From positions 1 through 9,708 of the forward strand of contig NZ_JACHFL010000042.1 of NCBI RefSeq assembly GCF_014201875.1: a stretch of DNA of 9,708 nucleotides, given 5' to 3'. The position numbers and the translations under genes are program-made. The DNA comes from Deinococcus humi (lineage in GTDB: Bacteria; Deinococcota; Deinococci; Deinococcales; Deinococcaceae). The first letter of the stretch is position 1. The number at the start of each line of letters is the position of its first letter. Shown one piece after another: positions 1 to 5,272 of this stretch. The notes beneath the pieces are model-generated. The model made no database searches, was not told the DNA's origin, and saw only the letters and a program-made list of their open reading frames with translations.

Positions 1-94
1 GCGGCATTCGAGCCTGGGATACTTGACGCCCCTGGAAGCCGAGTGCCAGGCTACAGCTGCTTAACCTTAGCGACTCGAAACCGAGTCAACCCCA
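1..94. repeat. Left arm of a 94-bp perfect terminal inverted repeat
   Basis: Bases 1-94 are the exact reverse complement of 9615-9708; the match breaks at base 95 (a here, c on the complement of 9614). The arm contains a perfect hairpin, GACTCG (72-77), loop AAAC, CGAGTC (82-87), and a CCTGG/CCAGG pair at 31-35 and 46-50. The 11-mer ACCGAGTCAAC near its inner edge (80-90) recurs at 105-115, just outside the repeat. No transposase reading frame is visible in the arm. It may be the end of an IS present in two inverted copies flanking this segment, or a true terminal repeat of a linear molecule. The sequence cannot decide between these. Confidence 0.95.
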
Positions 95-97
95 AAA

Positions 98-706
98 GTG
101 GTGCACCGAGTCAACGATGTGACCACTTCGTGCAGGCAGGCTGTCGAGGTCAAGCAGGTGATCGCTGCGAGTGCTGACGATGCAGTGAGCGTCGTGTTCA
201 CGCAAAGTATCCGTGAGAAGCTGGCAGAGGTGAACCGCGCTCTGCTTGACGCCCCATCTGCACCGTTGAGCACTCGGCCTTTGTTGGGTGAGGCGCAGAC
301 GTTCCAGGACGCGAGATGGCCGACTGCCTTGGTGCCGAGCGGTGTACCGGTCAAGTCACCTGGCGCCACGAGTCGCGTCCTCGGAGTGGGAGAACCGGAC
401 AACGTCATCGCCGCTGGAGTTTTACCGTCCGACACCGCTCTGGAACTGGCCCTCGTGAACTGGATTGGCAAAGAGGCCGATGTGACGGTGGTGTGTTTTA
501 ACAACCGCGCTCAGATTCTCGTGGCGGGGGAGAAAGTGAAGCACGTCAAACTGCGGCCTGGAATGGTGGACCGCTTTCCGCTGGATTTGACGCTGGAATC
601 GGGACTGAATGACGTCCAGTGTTATTCACTGCGGGCGGCGATGGCCAATGGCGAACCCGCGCATGCCTGGCCGCCGATCTTCGCGGCTTTTGTTCAAGGC
701 TCCTGA
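98..706 (+). CDS. Unrecognised protein, possibly 5'-truncated at the terminal repeat
   Basis: This is an open frame of 202 codons from a GTG at 98 that I do not recognise as a family. The second half reads like a folded beta-rich domain, with alternating hydrophobic strands around residues 115-175 (ALELALVNWIG, VTVVCFNNRAQILVAGEKV, MVDRFPLDLTLESGLNDV). No signal peptide, lipobox or catalytic motif is visible. The start is uncertain: the frame is open back into the terminal repeat to base 71, and the GTG at 98 has no ribosome site. An in-frame GTG at 158 has GAGGT at 146-150 with 7-base spacing and would give 182 aa. The real 5' end may have been cut off where the repeat joins at base 94. The gene is followed about 40 bp later by an IS982-type remnant. 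Confidence 0.6.
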   Translation: MVHRVNDVTTSCRQAVEVKQVIAASADDAVSVVFTQSIREKLAEVNRALLDAPSAPLSTRPLLGEAQTFQDARWPTALVPSGVPVKSPGATSRVLGVGEPDNVIAAGVLPSDTALELALVNWIGKEADVTVVCFNNRAQILVAGEKVKHVKLRPGMVDRFPLDLTLESGLNDVQCYSLRAAMANGEPAHAWPPIFAAFVQGS

Positions 707-725
707 CGCCTTTCTGGCCGTCCCT

Positions 726-744
726 GTCAACCCCTATTCGCGGT
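726..744 (+). repeat. 19-bp direct repeat, copy 1 (CCCCTATTCGCGGT motif)
   Basis: GTCAACCCCTATTCGCGGT occurs exactly here and again at 1190-1208. Looser similarity extends upstream of both copies (TTTCTGGC about 20 bp earlier). The core CCCCTATTCGCGGT (731-744) abuts the start of a transposase 3' remnant at 745. The leading ACCCC is compatible with an IS982-family terminus as I remember that family, but no inverted partner copy was found on this strand. It may be an IS end, a promoter-associated motif or both. Confidence 0.8.
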
Positions 745-745
745 G

Positions 746-823
746 ACGTATCTCAGCCTGCGGCTCAAAGTTGCAGTGAACGTCCTAGCGCACAACCTGA
801 AATTCCTCAATCTCAGCAGCTGA
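746..823 (+). pseudogene. IS982-type transposase C-terminal remnant 1
   Basis: The frame from 746 to the TGA at 821-823 reads TYLSLRLKVAVNVLAHNLKF plus a short tail. This matches the C-terminal end of IS982-family transposases as I remember them (conserved L-R-L-K-V then I/V-L-A-H-N-L). Only about 26 codons survive; the DDE catalytic core is gone, so the fragment cannot function. The segment is homologous without gaps to the remnant on the other strand at 4150-4256. It sits between a CCCCTATTCGCGGT motif (731-744) and a variant of it (840-853), which suggests an internally deleted element. Confidence 0.7.
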
Positions 824-852
824 TTGCCTTCATGCTCAGCCTCTATTCGCGA

Positions 853-858
853 TAAATT
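853..858 (+). promoter_or_regulatory. Leaderless -10 box TAAATT for the 864 gene
   Basis: TAAATT ends 5 bases before the ATG at 864 and no Shine-Dalgarno sequence is present. This is the TANNNT arrangement known for leaderless mRNAs in Deinococcus. It follows directly on the motif CCTCTATTCGCGAT (840-853), sharing its last base. The same arrangement is found in front of the 4107 gene. No convincing -35 box was seen. Confidence 0.6.
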
Positions 859-863
859 GACCC

Positions 864-1130
864 ATGGGTGTACGTCTCTGGACTGTGCCAGAGCTAGCAG
901 ACTTTCTGTATGCGGCTTACCACGTTGACCATGGTGGCGTCATTGATCCACCAGATTCCTGCACCTGGGCGGCCGTAGCTGACCTCTTGACCCGCGATGA
1001 ACCCCTGCGCGCCGAAATATGGGCAACGTGGCGTGTCTGGCTCCAGGGCATGAATGAAGACGTCGCCGGTGCTCGCGAATGGTTGGACAATCAGTTAGCC
1101 GCGCGGAGCCCAGACGGTTGTCAGCAGTGA
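864..1130 (+). CDS. Small protein of unknown function (88 aa)
   Basis: This 88-aa protein is not recognised. It has no signal peptide or membrane segment and is rich in aromatic and acidic residues. It looks helical: the N-terminal LWTVPELADFLYAAYHVDHG and the W-rich stretch around residues 53-62 (IWATWRVWLQ) would suit a compact cytoplasmic helical bundle. The ATG at 864 is supported by the -10 box TAAATT ending 5 bases upstream, which implies a leaderless message. The promoter region appears to come from an IS982-type remnant immediately upstream. No operon partner is evident; the next gene has its own candidate -10 box. Confidence 0.65.
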   Translation: MGVRLWTVPELADFLYAAYHVDHGGVIDPPDSCTWAAVADLLTRDEPLRAEIWATWRVWLQGMNEDVAGAREWLDNQLAARSPDGCQQ

Positions 1131-1189
1131 CGTGAAATTGGGACCGATAACCCATGAGCACCGTCCCTTTCGCATTTTCTGGCGCCTGG

Positions 1190-1208
1190 GTCAACCCCTA
1201 TTCGCGGT
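1190..1208 (+). repeat. 19-bp direct repeat, copy 2 (CCCCTATTCGCGGT motif)
   Basis: This is an exact copy of 726-744 in the same orientation, 464 bp downstream, inside the 138-bp gap between the 88-aa gene and the lipoprotein at 1269. The core CCCCTATTCGCGGT (1195-1208) is followed by ATTTCC. Here no transposase remnant is attached, so it is either a solo IS end or a regulatory motif. Confidence 0.8.
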
Positions 1209-1254
1209 ATTTCCTACGTCCTCAAATGTGTCTCCCACCGTCAAAACGCCGTGC

Positions 1255-1260
1255 TACGTT
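1255..1260 (+). promoter_or_regulatory. Possible leaderless -10 box TACGTT for the 1269 lipoprotein
   Basis: TACGTT fits TANNNT and ends 8 bases before the ATG at 1269. There is no ribosome site upstream of that ATG, so a leaderless start is the simplest reading. The match is weaker than for the 864 and 4107 genes. Confidence 0.35.
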
Positions 1261-1268
1261 CACGTCCT

Positions 1269-1988
1269 ATGAAAACTTCCCCTGGTCTGGTGCTCCTGCC
1301 CGTCCTGTTGCTTGCGGCCTGCACGCCAAAAGAAACCCCTGCTGGCGGTGAGACCGTCAACACGCTCAGCGGCACGGCCGTCGAGGGCCAATATGCGGCG
1401 CAGGGCAATCAGGTCGTCCTCCAAACCAGTGCCTGGACCGGCGGGGCGGGCAACGTCACCCTCAATGTGCTGGACGCCGCAGGCAAGACGGTCGAACTGG
1501 GCCGCACCGCGCTTGGAGCGGACGGCAAATTCTCATTTGCCAGCCTCCCCACCCCGAACACCAGTGAGCTGACGAAGATCACGGAACAGAGTGAAAGCTG
1601 CACCAATACGTTTGTGGTCAGCGATCCGGCCGCTTTGAACGCCACCGCTGGGCTGTTTGCCTCAGCGCAGACGAACGTGCCGCTGACTCTGGTGGCCTAC
1701 GACACCACCACAGCGGGCGGGACCACCACCAGAACGGGAACCCTGATCTATGCGGACCGGGCCGTCACCGTCAAAGGCTCGCAAACCTGCCAGATCGGAG
1801 CCAAACCGTACACGGCTGACTTTAATCTGGCGCTGGTGAAAGGGTGGAACATGACGACGGCCTCACTCAACCTCACCACCAGAGCAGGGACGGTCCGCAA
1901 TGGCGCACCAGCGGGCGCGCAGTGGATCGCTTTCAAAGTGAGTGGCGGCGCCACAGGGCTCGCAGTCAACGGTTTCCTTCTCCGTTAA
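1269..1988 (+). CDS. Lipoprotein, deinococcal GWN-type (239 aa)
   Basis: This is a probable lipoprotein with an N-terminal signal of type II: a hydrophobic stretch ending in the lipobox LAAC, with the lipid-carrying Cys at residue 18. The mature part is a Ser/Thr/Ala/Gly-rich, beta-strand-like protein. It includes a bacterial-Ig-like first part with VTLNVLDAAGKTVELGRTALGADGKFSFASLP (about residues 58-90), two internal Cys, a YADRAVTVKG strand and a C-terminal GWN motif. GWN also occurs near the end of the lipoprotein at 7404, and I recall this type of lipoprotein as common in Deinococcus. The function is unknown; it probably acts at the cell envelope. The ATG at 1269 is chosen over the in-frame GTG at 1251 because the signal peptide begins there. 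A good intrinsic terminator follows. Confidence 0.85.
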   Translation: MKTSPGLVLLPVLLLAACTPKETPAGGETVNTLSGTAVEGQYAAQGNQVVLQTSAWTGGAGNVTLNVLDAAGKTVELGRTALGADGKFSFASLPTPNTSELTKITEQSESCTNTFVVSDPAALNATAGLFASAQTNVPLTLVAYDTTTAGGTTTRTGTLIYADRAVTVKGSQTCQIGAKPYTADFNLALVKGWNMTTASLNLTTRAGTVRNGAPAGAQWIAFKVSGGATGLAVNGFLLR

Positions 1989-2005
1989 CCCAGCCCTGCT
2001 CTCGT

Positions 2006-2034
2006 GTCCGCTGGCGTCCTGCTGGCGGACTTTT
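2006..2034 (+). terminator. Rho-independent terminator after the 1269 lipoprotein
   Basis: GTCCGCTGGC (2006-2015), a 5-base loop, then GCTGGCGGAC (2021-2030) form a 10-bp stem with two G-U pairs, followed by TTTT (2031-2034). It lies 17 bp past the TAA stop. Confidence 0.75.
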
Positions 2035-2149
2035 CCATTCCTAAGGGAAATCGAACCGCTCAGGACGGTCCGCATGCTCGCCCGATCGTCTTTGGAACGG
2101 GTGCTGTCAAGAAAAAACGCGATATGGCTCTGGGTGACAGTCTTCCCCC

Positions 2150-2294
2150 ACCCGAAGCTCCGCGAACACATCGAGACCGTATTTCTCCATTGGTGGCCAC
2201 GCAGATTCAGTCCGGGCAGCCGAAAACGCTCACCTCATCGCGATTCCGCGTTGTCCTGGCGATCCTCGCCCACAACCTCACGCTGACCCGTTAA
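2150..2294 (+). pseudogene. IS982-type transposase C-terminal remnant 2, frameshifted
   Basis: The frame starting at 2155 reads KLREHIETVF, which is the R-x-x-IETVFS block of IS982-family transposases. One base is then missing after 2183 and the reading resumes in the next frame (from 2184) as SPLVATQIQSGQPKTLTSSR and on to VVLAILAHNLTLTR with a TAA stop at 2292-2294. So at least 45 C-terminal codons are recognisable, with a one-base deletion. Similarity further upstream (from about 2100) is too weak to claim. The stop shares the TTAA at 2291-2294 with the stop of the convergent acetyltransferase gene. The base sequence differs enough from the other two remnants to suggest another IS982-type element. 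Confidence 0.65.
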
Positions 2295-3220
2295 GCCAGT
2301 GACAACCAGTTCCAGCCGCCAAGATCAATTCGGCCTGCCGACAGCGCCGCTCTCCTGGCGCCAACATTCCCACCATGAATCGTGCCGAAAAGGACGCGGC
2401 CATCCTCCGGAAGCGCCTGAGCCAACAGAGGACCCAGGGCCCCACCAAGGCCCTGTCCCCTGGCCTGTGGCGTGAGGAGTAACTCCTGGACACTCTGTGC
2501 TGGAAATCCCAGTTTCGTTTTCGGAAGGGTCCCCGCGTAACCGCTCCAGACGCCGTTCCAGAGCACATCAAACATGGTGCCTGCTTGAATGCATGTCGCC
2601 AAATCGTCTCTGGAAAGCAGCTGAGCGTGCTCGACGTGCTCTGGATGTTGGGCGTCAACCGCGTCATAGGCGTCCTGCGCCTGGTCGAAGTGCTGGTCAT
2701 CCCTCGTTGGTCTGAGTTGGAGCCCAGCGGGTGTCGGCTGAGCACGCAAGTCGGCCAATGGAGCAGCCAGGACGCGGGTCTCTGGCGTGGTTTCTGGGAA
2801 GACACCCATGACCATGGGACTCCAGAACCGGAGCCGGAGAGGCCGAAAGGCCGCGTACACGCGTTGCGCAGCCAGCCGAAGAGGAAGAAGATCCTCCGGA
2901 TGGAGTGGACGGGTGGTGACGCTGACATCGACAAACGGCTGATTCACGTCCAGGCCCTTGAACCGAATGCTGAGCATGCTGTGGAGGTCAGCGGCGACAT
3001 GCACCCAGCGATTCAGGTAGGTCTGGGCGGCGAGGCCCAACGCAAAATGATCTGCCCGTTGCTGCGCAAGATCAAGATCAGTGGCCAGTTGAAGATCAAA
3101 GCGGTGTTCCGCGGTGAGATTCTCGACCCGCTCAGCAGCCGGCACCCAGTCCACCGCACGTTGACCGGCCAAAGTGAACTGCGCGAGTTCGCGGGCAGAG
3201 GGGAGAACACCAAATTCCAT
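2291..3220 (-). CDS. GNAT-family N-acetyltransferase with a long N-terminal region (309 aa)
   Basis: The C-terminal quarter carries the GNAT acetyl-CoA site: VQELLLTPQARGQGLGGALG (about residues 244-263), with the R/Q-x-x-G-x-G loop, then LFGTIHGGNVGARRAALSAGR (about 277-297), the usual acceptor-side helix. At 309 aa it is about twice the length of a single GNAT domain. Residues near 100-140 (TTRPLHPEDLLPLRLAAQRV) look like the start of a GNAT fold, and the first 95 residues are unassigned, so it may hold one and a half or two domains. The substrate is unknown. The ATG at 3220 is preferred to the in-frame TTG at 3262 because a TAGAAT box (3229-3234 on this strand) lies 8 bases upstream. The gene is convergent with the transposase remnant that ends at 2294. 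Confidence 0.8.
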   Translation of the reverse strand: MEFGVLPSARELAQFTLAGQRAVDWVPAAERVENLTAEHRFDLQLATDLDLAQQRADHFALGLAAQTYLNRWVHVAADLHSMLSIRFKGLDVNQPFVDVSVTTRPLHPEDLLPLRLAAQRVYAAFRPLRLRFWSPMVMGVFPETTPETRVLAAPLADLRAQPTPAGLQLRPTRDDQHFDQAQDAYDAVDAQHPEHVEHAQLLSRDDLATCIQAGTMFDVLWNGVWSGYAGTLPKTKLGFPAQSVQELLLTPQARGQGLGGALGPLLAQALPEDGRVLFGTIHGGNVGARRAALSAGRIDLGGWNWLSLA

Positions 3221-3228
3221 TGCCCGGC

Positions 3229-3234
3229 ATTCTA
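3229..3234 (-). promoter_or_regulatory. Leaderless -10 box TAGAAT for the GNAT gene
   Basis: TAGAAT on the minus strand ends 8 bases before the ATG at 3220, and no in-frame ribosome site is present. A GAGGAG further upstream is spaced for an ATG at 3230, which is out of frame and does not begin a long protein. Confidence 0.5.
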
Positions 3235-3369
3235 GGTCAGCTCCTCGGCAGACCTGCTGCAAGCCCTCAAAGAGGTCTCTGGTCCGATGATCCTCCGATC
3301 AGCTCGGTGGTCCCACCCGTGAAACGACGGACCCCATCCACCCAAAGCATGCGCCGCCTGTCACCGACG

Positions 3370-3498
3370 TCAGGAGCATGGTCCGGACGCGAACAGCGCC
3401 GCGAGAGCTGAGGTGCCCAGGCTGGAGAAGACCCCTCGCCAGAGCAGGATGAACAGGAAGGCCGCACTCGACTGAACCCTGGCCTCATCCCTGTTCAT
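3370..3498 (-). CDS. Possible 42-aa membrane peptide
   Basis: A short frame encodes 42 aa starting MNRDEARVQ, then a strongly hydrophobic segment SSAAFLFILLWRGVFSSLG and ALAALFA, and ends GPCS. A TATTTT box lies 3 bases upstream of the ATG, rather close for a leaderless start. It could be a tiny membrane peptide, or the signal-peptide end of a decayed exported protein whose remainder is the 3267-3370 stretch. Its start codon lies inside the outer inverted repeat described at 3489-3638. The call rests only on hydrophobicity. Confidence 0.25.
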   Translation of the reverse strand: MNRDEARVQSSAAFLFILLWRGVFSSLGTSALAALFASGPCS

Positions 3499-3638
3499 GG
3501 GAAAATAGGGTGAACGCTGTCTCAGGCCGTAAAGATCCGTCAGAGGGCTGAGCGATGCTTTCCCATTTTTTCCTGTCCTGCTGCTGGCTGTGGGAAAGGC
3601 CCTGAAGCGCTGCGGGTGTCAGTTCACCCTGAACAGGG
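3489..3638. repeat. Nested imperfect inverted-repeat element of about 150 bp
   Basis: The outer arms are CCCTGTTCA (3489-3497) plus GGGTGAAC (3508-3515) against GTTCACCCTGAACAGGG (3622-3638). The 17-bp palindromic match is perfect except for a 10-base insertion, tgggaaaata, in the left arm. Inside lies a second perfect 8-bp pair, CTTTCCCA (3558-3565) and TGGGAAAG (3591-3598), with T6 at 3566-3571. The element sits between the secreted-protein gene ending at 3640 and the acetyltransferase. It may be a small non-autonomous mobile element or a structured 3' region. No gene other than the doubtful 42-aa frame is seen between 3263 and 3639. Confidence 0.5.
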
Positions 3639-3639
3639 G

Positions 3640-4107
3640 TCAACCGCAGGTGCCGCCCCCGCTCCGCGTCGTTCCCACATACAGCTCGTTCTCGACCAGA
3701 TGGTTGCCGTTGAAGGTGTAGTTCACACGAATCACCGCTTTGTTCCCTGTGATCGACAGCGTGTTCGTATAAATACAGCTGCGGTGCACCACGTGAATCG
3801 TCACCTGGCCCTTCGGCACTTGACCTTTCCAGACTCCACGCTGCCCTGCATTCAAAAAGGCGGTCCGGGTGAACAGACGGCCAGGCGTCGCTGGGATGAC
3901 GTTCAAAATCAAGCGTGGGCCCTCTCCAGACGAGGCGCTGGGCTTGACGTCGTAGTGAAGTTCGATGGGCGTTGTGGGGCCACGAAAATCGGTAGGGAAG
4001 GGAGGAACGTTGAAGAGCTGATTCTGAAGAGGCTGTTGCAGCGTGAGTCCAGCTGACGTTGTGGCCAGCAAGCCGAAGGAGAAAAGCACAGGAAGCCATC
4101 GGCGCAT
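3640..4107 (-). CDS. Secreted protein of unknown function (155 aa)
   Basis: The N-terminus is a clear secretory signal: two Arg, then a hydrophobic core WLPVLFSFGLLATTSAG with a likely signal-peptidase site after TSA near residue 19. No lipobox Cys follows, so the product is probably periplasmic or secreted. The mature 135 residues are beta-rich, with two Cys (in HRSCIYT and the C-terminal GGGTCG) that may form a disulfide. The pattern RLFTRTAFLNAGQRGVWKGQVPKGQVTIHVV resembles a small immunoglobulin-like or envelope-protein fold, but I do not recognise a family. The ATG at 4107 is supported by TAAAAT ending 6 bases upstream. Its promoter region is homologous to that of the 864 gene. Other in-frame starts are not needed. 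Confidence 0.75.
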   Translation of the reverse strand: MRRWLPVLFSFGLLATTSAGLTLQQPLQNQLFNVPPFPTDFRGPTTPIELHYDVKPSASSGEGPRLILNVIPATPGRLFTRTAFLNAGQRGVWKGQVPKGQVTIHVVHRSCIYTNTLSITGNKAVIRVNYTFNGNHLVENELYVGTTRSGGGTCG

Positions 4108-4113
4108 GCCACC

Positions 4114-4119
4114 ATTTTA
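4114..4119 (-). promoter_or_regulatory. Leaderless -10 box TAAAAT for the 4107 gene
   Basis: TAAAAT on the minus strand ends 6 bases before the ATG at 4107, with no Shine-Dalgarno sequence. It is preceded directly by CCCCTATCCGCGGT (4132-4119), a variant of the motif found at 731-744, 840-853 and 1195-1208. Confidence 0.65.
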
Positions 4120-4149
4120 CCGCGGATAGGGGCGACGGCGGGGGGCGAT

Positions 4150-4256
4150 CCGCTGGTGAGAGCAAAAAATTTCAGGTTGTGCGCCAGGACGTTCAGCACG
4201 ACCTTGAGCCGCAGGCTCAGATACGTCTTGACCTGTCCACAGCTGTCAGATTCAAC
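4150..4256 (-). pseudogene. IS982-type transposase C-terminal remnant 3
   Basis: The minus-strand frame reads VESDSCGQVKTYLSLRLKVV, then LNVLAHNLKFFALTSG, and runs on past the expected end without a stop. This is the C-terminal block of an IS982-family transposase. It matches remnant 1 base for base over most of 61 positions (about seven differences), and the downstream sequence stays in gapless register through to the -10 box. The catalytic part is absent. Between 4257 and 4437 I see only hairpins (4271-4293 and 4357-4369) and no gene. Confidence 0.7.
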
Positions 4257-4270
4257 TGAGCCGTTCCTTA

Positions 4271-4293
4271 GAGCCCATGTCTAGCACGGGCTC
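4271..4293. repeat. Hairpin GAGCCC/GGGCTC in the intergenic region
   Basis: GAGCCC (4271-4276) pairs with GGGCTC (4288-4293), with an inner TG/CA pair around a TCTAG loop. There is no T-run on either side except CCTTT about 4 bases past the plus-strand arm, so it is a weak terminator candidate at best. It may mark the end of the IS remnant. Confidence 0.35.
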
Positions 4294-4437
4294 CAGCCTT
4301 TGCACCAAGCCACATGCCCTCAGGCGTTACCCCGGTGTCGTGAATTTGCTGCTTTGCGCGCCGGGCGCGTGGACCAGCAGGGGGGCTCTACGGCATCGAG
4401 CAGTGTGTCAGCGCGCCAGAATCAAGCTCAGCTGGGG

Positions 4438-4971
4438 TCATCTCTCTGCCCGGGTGTGCGGCACGTCCAGCAGAGTGGCCGTGAACAGGTGAGTCTCGTC
4501 GACAAAGCCCGTGATCCTGAAGGTCATTCCGTTGCCAGCCAGCGTGGCTGAGGGATCGTCGGCCCAGACCGTGAAGCTGCCTCCGGGTCCATCTGAGTCG
4601 GCGATCCCTGTACTCAACCGCAACGCGAACAGGTACGCCGGGTCAGCAGTGCCCGTGGGAATGGTCACGGTAAACCAGTCCCGGCCCCCCGTGAGCACCG
4701 GAACTTCGGCCTCGACCCGGTAGATCGGGAGTCCCAGGCGCCTGCCGGATCTGATGGGCCACTGCAGGGTGTCCCGGGGGAGGCGGGTGATGGTGACCCG
4801 GACGCCGGCTGCCGGGCCCTCGCGCCACTTCGCCGGGGCCGAGACGCGCACACCGTCGACGCCGACGACCGTGCTGCCGGGACGCAGCAGGTGCGTGGAC
4901 TGGGTGTGCGCTGGCACGCAACCGGTGATGCCAGTACACACCAAGGCAGCGAGCAACAGGAACCTTTTCAT
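4438..4971 (-). CDS. Lipoprotein of unknown function (177 aa), translationally coupled
   Basis: A type II signal peptide begins MKRFLLLAALVCTGITGC, with the lipidated Cys at residue 18. The mature part is beta-rich (VVGVDGVRVSAP, GVRVTITRLPRD, DWFTVTIPTGTADPAYLFALRLSTG, SFTVWADDPSATLAGNGMTFRITGFVD). It looks like one or two immunoglobulin-like or cell-surface beta domains, with no catalytic motif seen. The start at 4971 overlaps the TGA of the upstream 84-aa gene as ATGA (4968-4971). This arrangement usually means translational coupling in one operon and explains the lack of a separate ribosome site. The reading frame stays open upstream to 5313, but that part is a shadow of the 84-aa gene. 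Confidence 0.85.
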   Translation of the reverse strand: MKRFLLLAALVCTGITGCVPAHTQSTHLLRPGSTVVGVDGVRVSAPAKWREGPAAGVRVTITRLPRDTLQWPIRSGRRLGLPIYRVEAEVPVLTGGRDWFTVTIPTGTADPAYLFALRLSTGIADSDGPGGSFTVWADDPSATLAGNGMTFRITGFVDETHLFTATLLDVPHTRAER

Positions 4972-5222
4972 CTGTGCCGTCCGCGCTGGGATTTCCGGGT
5001 GCCCGGCTCGTTGTCGGGCTGGAAGGTGACGGCGTAGAAGGCGGTCCGCAGCAGGGTGCCGAGCGTTCGCATTGCCCCAGCGGGTGGGCTTTGTTCGATG
5101 CGCCCCCGTTGGCGGCCTTTGCGGGCACGGGCCTCGGGGTCCATGCCGCTGGTGGGCTGGCCGACGGCGCCGAGGAACAGGGCGCTCAGGACGGCCCAGA
5201 TGGATCTGAGTGCATGGATCAT
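4968..5222 (-). CDS. Small membrane-anchored or secreted protein (84 aa), first gene of a pair
   Basis: The N-terminus MIHALRSIWAVLSALFLGAVGQ is a single hydrophobic segment, either a signal peptide or one membrane helix. The rest is short and basic (ARARKGRQRGR, and the C-terminal PGTRKSQRGRHR), with one more hydrophobic patch (LLRTAFYAVTF, about residues 57-67). The start is fixed by GGGAGG (5231-5236), 8 bases before the ATG. An ATG at 5215 (MHALRS) is possible but lacks that site. The ATGA overlap with the downstream lipoprotein points to joint translation and probably a shared envelope role, for example the basic tail contacting DNA, membrane or the lipoprotein. The family was not recognised. 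Confidence 0.7.
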   Translation of the reverse strand: MIHALRSIWAVLSALFLGAVGQPTSGMDPEARARKGRQRGRIEQSPPAGAMRTLGTLLRTAFYAVTFQPDNEPGTRKSQRGRHR

Positions 5223-5230
5223 GGGTTGCG

Positions 5231-5236
5231 TCCTCC
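5231..5236 (-). promoter_or_regulatory. Shine-Dalgarno site for the 84-aa gene
   Basis: GGGAGG on the minus strand lies 8 bases upstream of the ATG at 5222. It decides the start of the two-gene unit; most other genes here look leaderless. Confidence 0.7.
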
Positions 5237-5272
5237 CAGGCGAGGTGATGTGGGTTCACTTCCAGTCTGCCC

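Noticed and set aside
2585..3235. A 216-codon plus-strand frame
   Set aside because: It lies antisense to the acetyltransferase, whose motifs are clear; it has no start signal and no recognisable domain.
3616..4056. A 146-codon plus-strand frame opposite the secreted protein
   Set aside because: The minus strand carries a signal peptide and a leaderless promoter; the plus frame is its mirror.
4357..4369. CGCGCC-G-GGCGCG palindrome flanked by CTGCT/AGCAG
   Set aside because: It is a GC-only stem without a T-run, common by chance in DNA of this composition. It was kept out as a terminator.
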